This document shows, piece after piece, positions 6,757-7,326 of a DNA stretch of 7,326 nucleotides (position 1 is the first letter of the stretch; each line of letters opens with the position of its first letter). The translations under genes and the position numbers were made by a program. This DNA is from an uncultured Myxococcales bacterium (GTDB taxonomy: Bacteria > Myxococcota_A > UBA9042): positions 1 through 7,326 of the forward strand of contig CAIXAA010000040.1 of the NCBI GenBank assembly GCA_903917305.1, in the 5' to 3' direction. Under the pieces are notes generated by a model that did not search any database, was not told the DNA's origin, and worked only from the letters and a program-made list of their open reading frames with translations.

Positions 6757-6760
6757 GAGG
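6757..6760 (+). promoter_or_regulatory. Ribosome binding site of msrB
   Basis: GAGG, 5 nt before ATG 6766-6768, supporting the start that includes the twin-arginine signal peptide. Confidence 0.5.
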
Positions 6761-6765
6761 TCGTC

Positions 6766-7173
6766 ATGGACCGACGCACCTTCTCCAAGCTCGCGACCGG
6801 CGGCCTCGGCGCCTTGCTGCTCTCCAGCCTCGGCCTGCCGCTGCGTGCCGCGGAGCGCGTCGAAAAGGTCCGCCGCAGCAACGACGAGTGGCGGCGCATC
6901 CTGACCCCAGAGCAGTACAACGTGCTGCGCGAGGAGGGCACCGAAGCGCCGTTCTCGAGCCGCCTCAACGACGAAAAGCACAGCGGCCTGTTCCTGTGCG
7001 TGGCCTGCGATCTCGCGCTGTTCCTTTCGCAGTGCAAGTTCGACAGCGGCACCGGCTGGCCGAGCTTCTGGGCCGCCCTGCCCGGCCACCTGGAGACCAA
7101 GCTCGACGACGGTGCCGGCGCGCCACGCAGTCTGCGCCATGCTCACGGTCTTAACGGCGGCAGCGAAGCCTAG
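6766..7173 (+). pseudogene. msrB: 3'-truncated peptide-methionine (R)-S-oxide reductase with Tat signal
   Basis: The open frame codes for 135 residues. Residues 1-30 are a signal peptide with a twin-arginine motif (R3-R-T-F-S-K8) and a hydrophobic core, so the ancestral enzyme would be exported folded to the periplasm. The MsrB domain starts near residue 40: 'NDEWRRILTPEQYNVLREEG' region, the first zinc pair C78-V-A-C81, and the family signature K91-F-D-S-G-T-G-W-P-S-F101. Resemblance stops near residues 114-121. The rest of the family domain is absent: the second CxxC pair, the HxGHVF region and the C-terminal catalytic cysteine, about 45-50 residues. The remaining residues to the stop at 7171-7173 are unrelated and overlap a phage-like gene fragment on the other strand. 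A complete enzyme would reduce methionine-R-sulfoxide in exported proteins; this version should be inactive. It is a separate unit from the upstream glycan genes. Confidence 0.85.
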
Positions 7174-7326
7174 CAGCGCCAGAGCGATCGGCGGGATAAG
7201 GCCGGCGTAAGGACGCAGCGCGTCAACCACGCCTGAGAGATCTCCGGCCAGGCTGCCGAGCGCCGGCAGCACGTCTTGCGCGAGGGCGTACTCGAAGCCC
7301 TTCAGCGAGCCGGTGAACGCCTCCCA
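7117..7326 (-). pseudogene. Fragment resembling phage tail tape-measure protein (enters from right edge)
   Basis: The minus frame is open from the window edge (7326) leftward and gives about 70 residues before it runs into the antisense of msrB. It begins 'WEAFTGSLKGFEYALAQDVL', continues with 'LPALGSLAGDL' and 'VVDALRPYAGLIPPIALALL', then 'GFAAAVKTVSMAQTAWRA'. Amphipathic helix, a Pro-containing turn and an Ala/Leu-rich hydrophobic helix are typical of the central part of tailed-phage tape-measure proteins. Codon choice (CTA, TCA, GTT, CCT, CTT) is less GC-biased than in the neighbouring genes, consistent with foreign origin. No stop separates it from antisense msrB sequence, so the true phage frame ends artificially at the junction. 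Identification rests on composition and pattern, not on a catalytic motif. Confidence 0.5.

Overview
The window is very GC-rich DNA (roughly 70% by eye) with SD-type ribosome binding sites, tightly packed genes and a twin-arginine signal peptide. This suggests a high-GC Gram-negative bacterium, probably from Pseudomonadota. I cannot name a genus.

Layout: two leftward genes occupy positions 1-2474. The first (999 to the left edge, C-terminus outside the window) is a radical-SAM enzyme with an additional N-terminal domain. The second (2474 to 1077) is a multipass GT22 glycosyltransferase resembling the eukaryotic Alg9/Alg12/PIG-B mannosyltransferases. A 151-bp divergent intergenic region (2475-2625) separates them from two rightward genes that overlap by ATGA. 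These are a NodU/CmcH/TobZ-type O-carbamoyltransferase (2626-4335) and a 747-residue polytopic membrane protein that looks like a GT-C glycosyltransferase (4332-6575). After a 190-bp gap comes a Tat-signal methionine-R-sulfoxide reductase gene (msrB, 6766 on). It loses its family resemblance at about 7115-7125, before the second zinc CxxC and the catalytic cysteine. From there to the right edge the opposite strand encodes a fragment that resembles a phage tail tape-measure protein.

Function: two polyprenyl-phosphate-sugar-type membrane glycosyltransferases, a carbamoyltransferase and a radical-SAM enzyme in a divergent pair of operons suggest assembly and decoration of a carbamoylated surface glycan or glycolipid. 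The product cannot be read from the sequence. msrB is probably an unrelated neighbour.

Most notable points: the bacterial GT22 gene linked to a carbamoyltransferase; a probable +1 frame disruption just before a Glu-Pro repeat at the 3' end of the GT-C gene; the abrupt msrB/phage junction at the right end, which is a real rearrangement or an assembly chimera; and an atypical cysteine arrangement in the radical-SAM protein.
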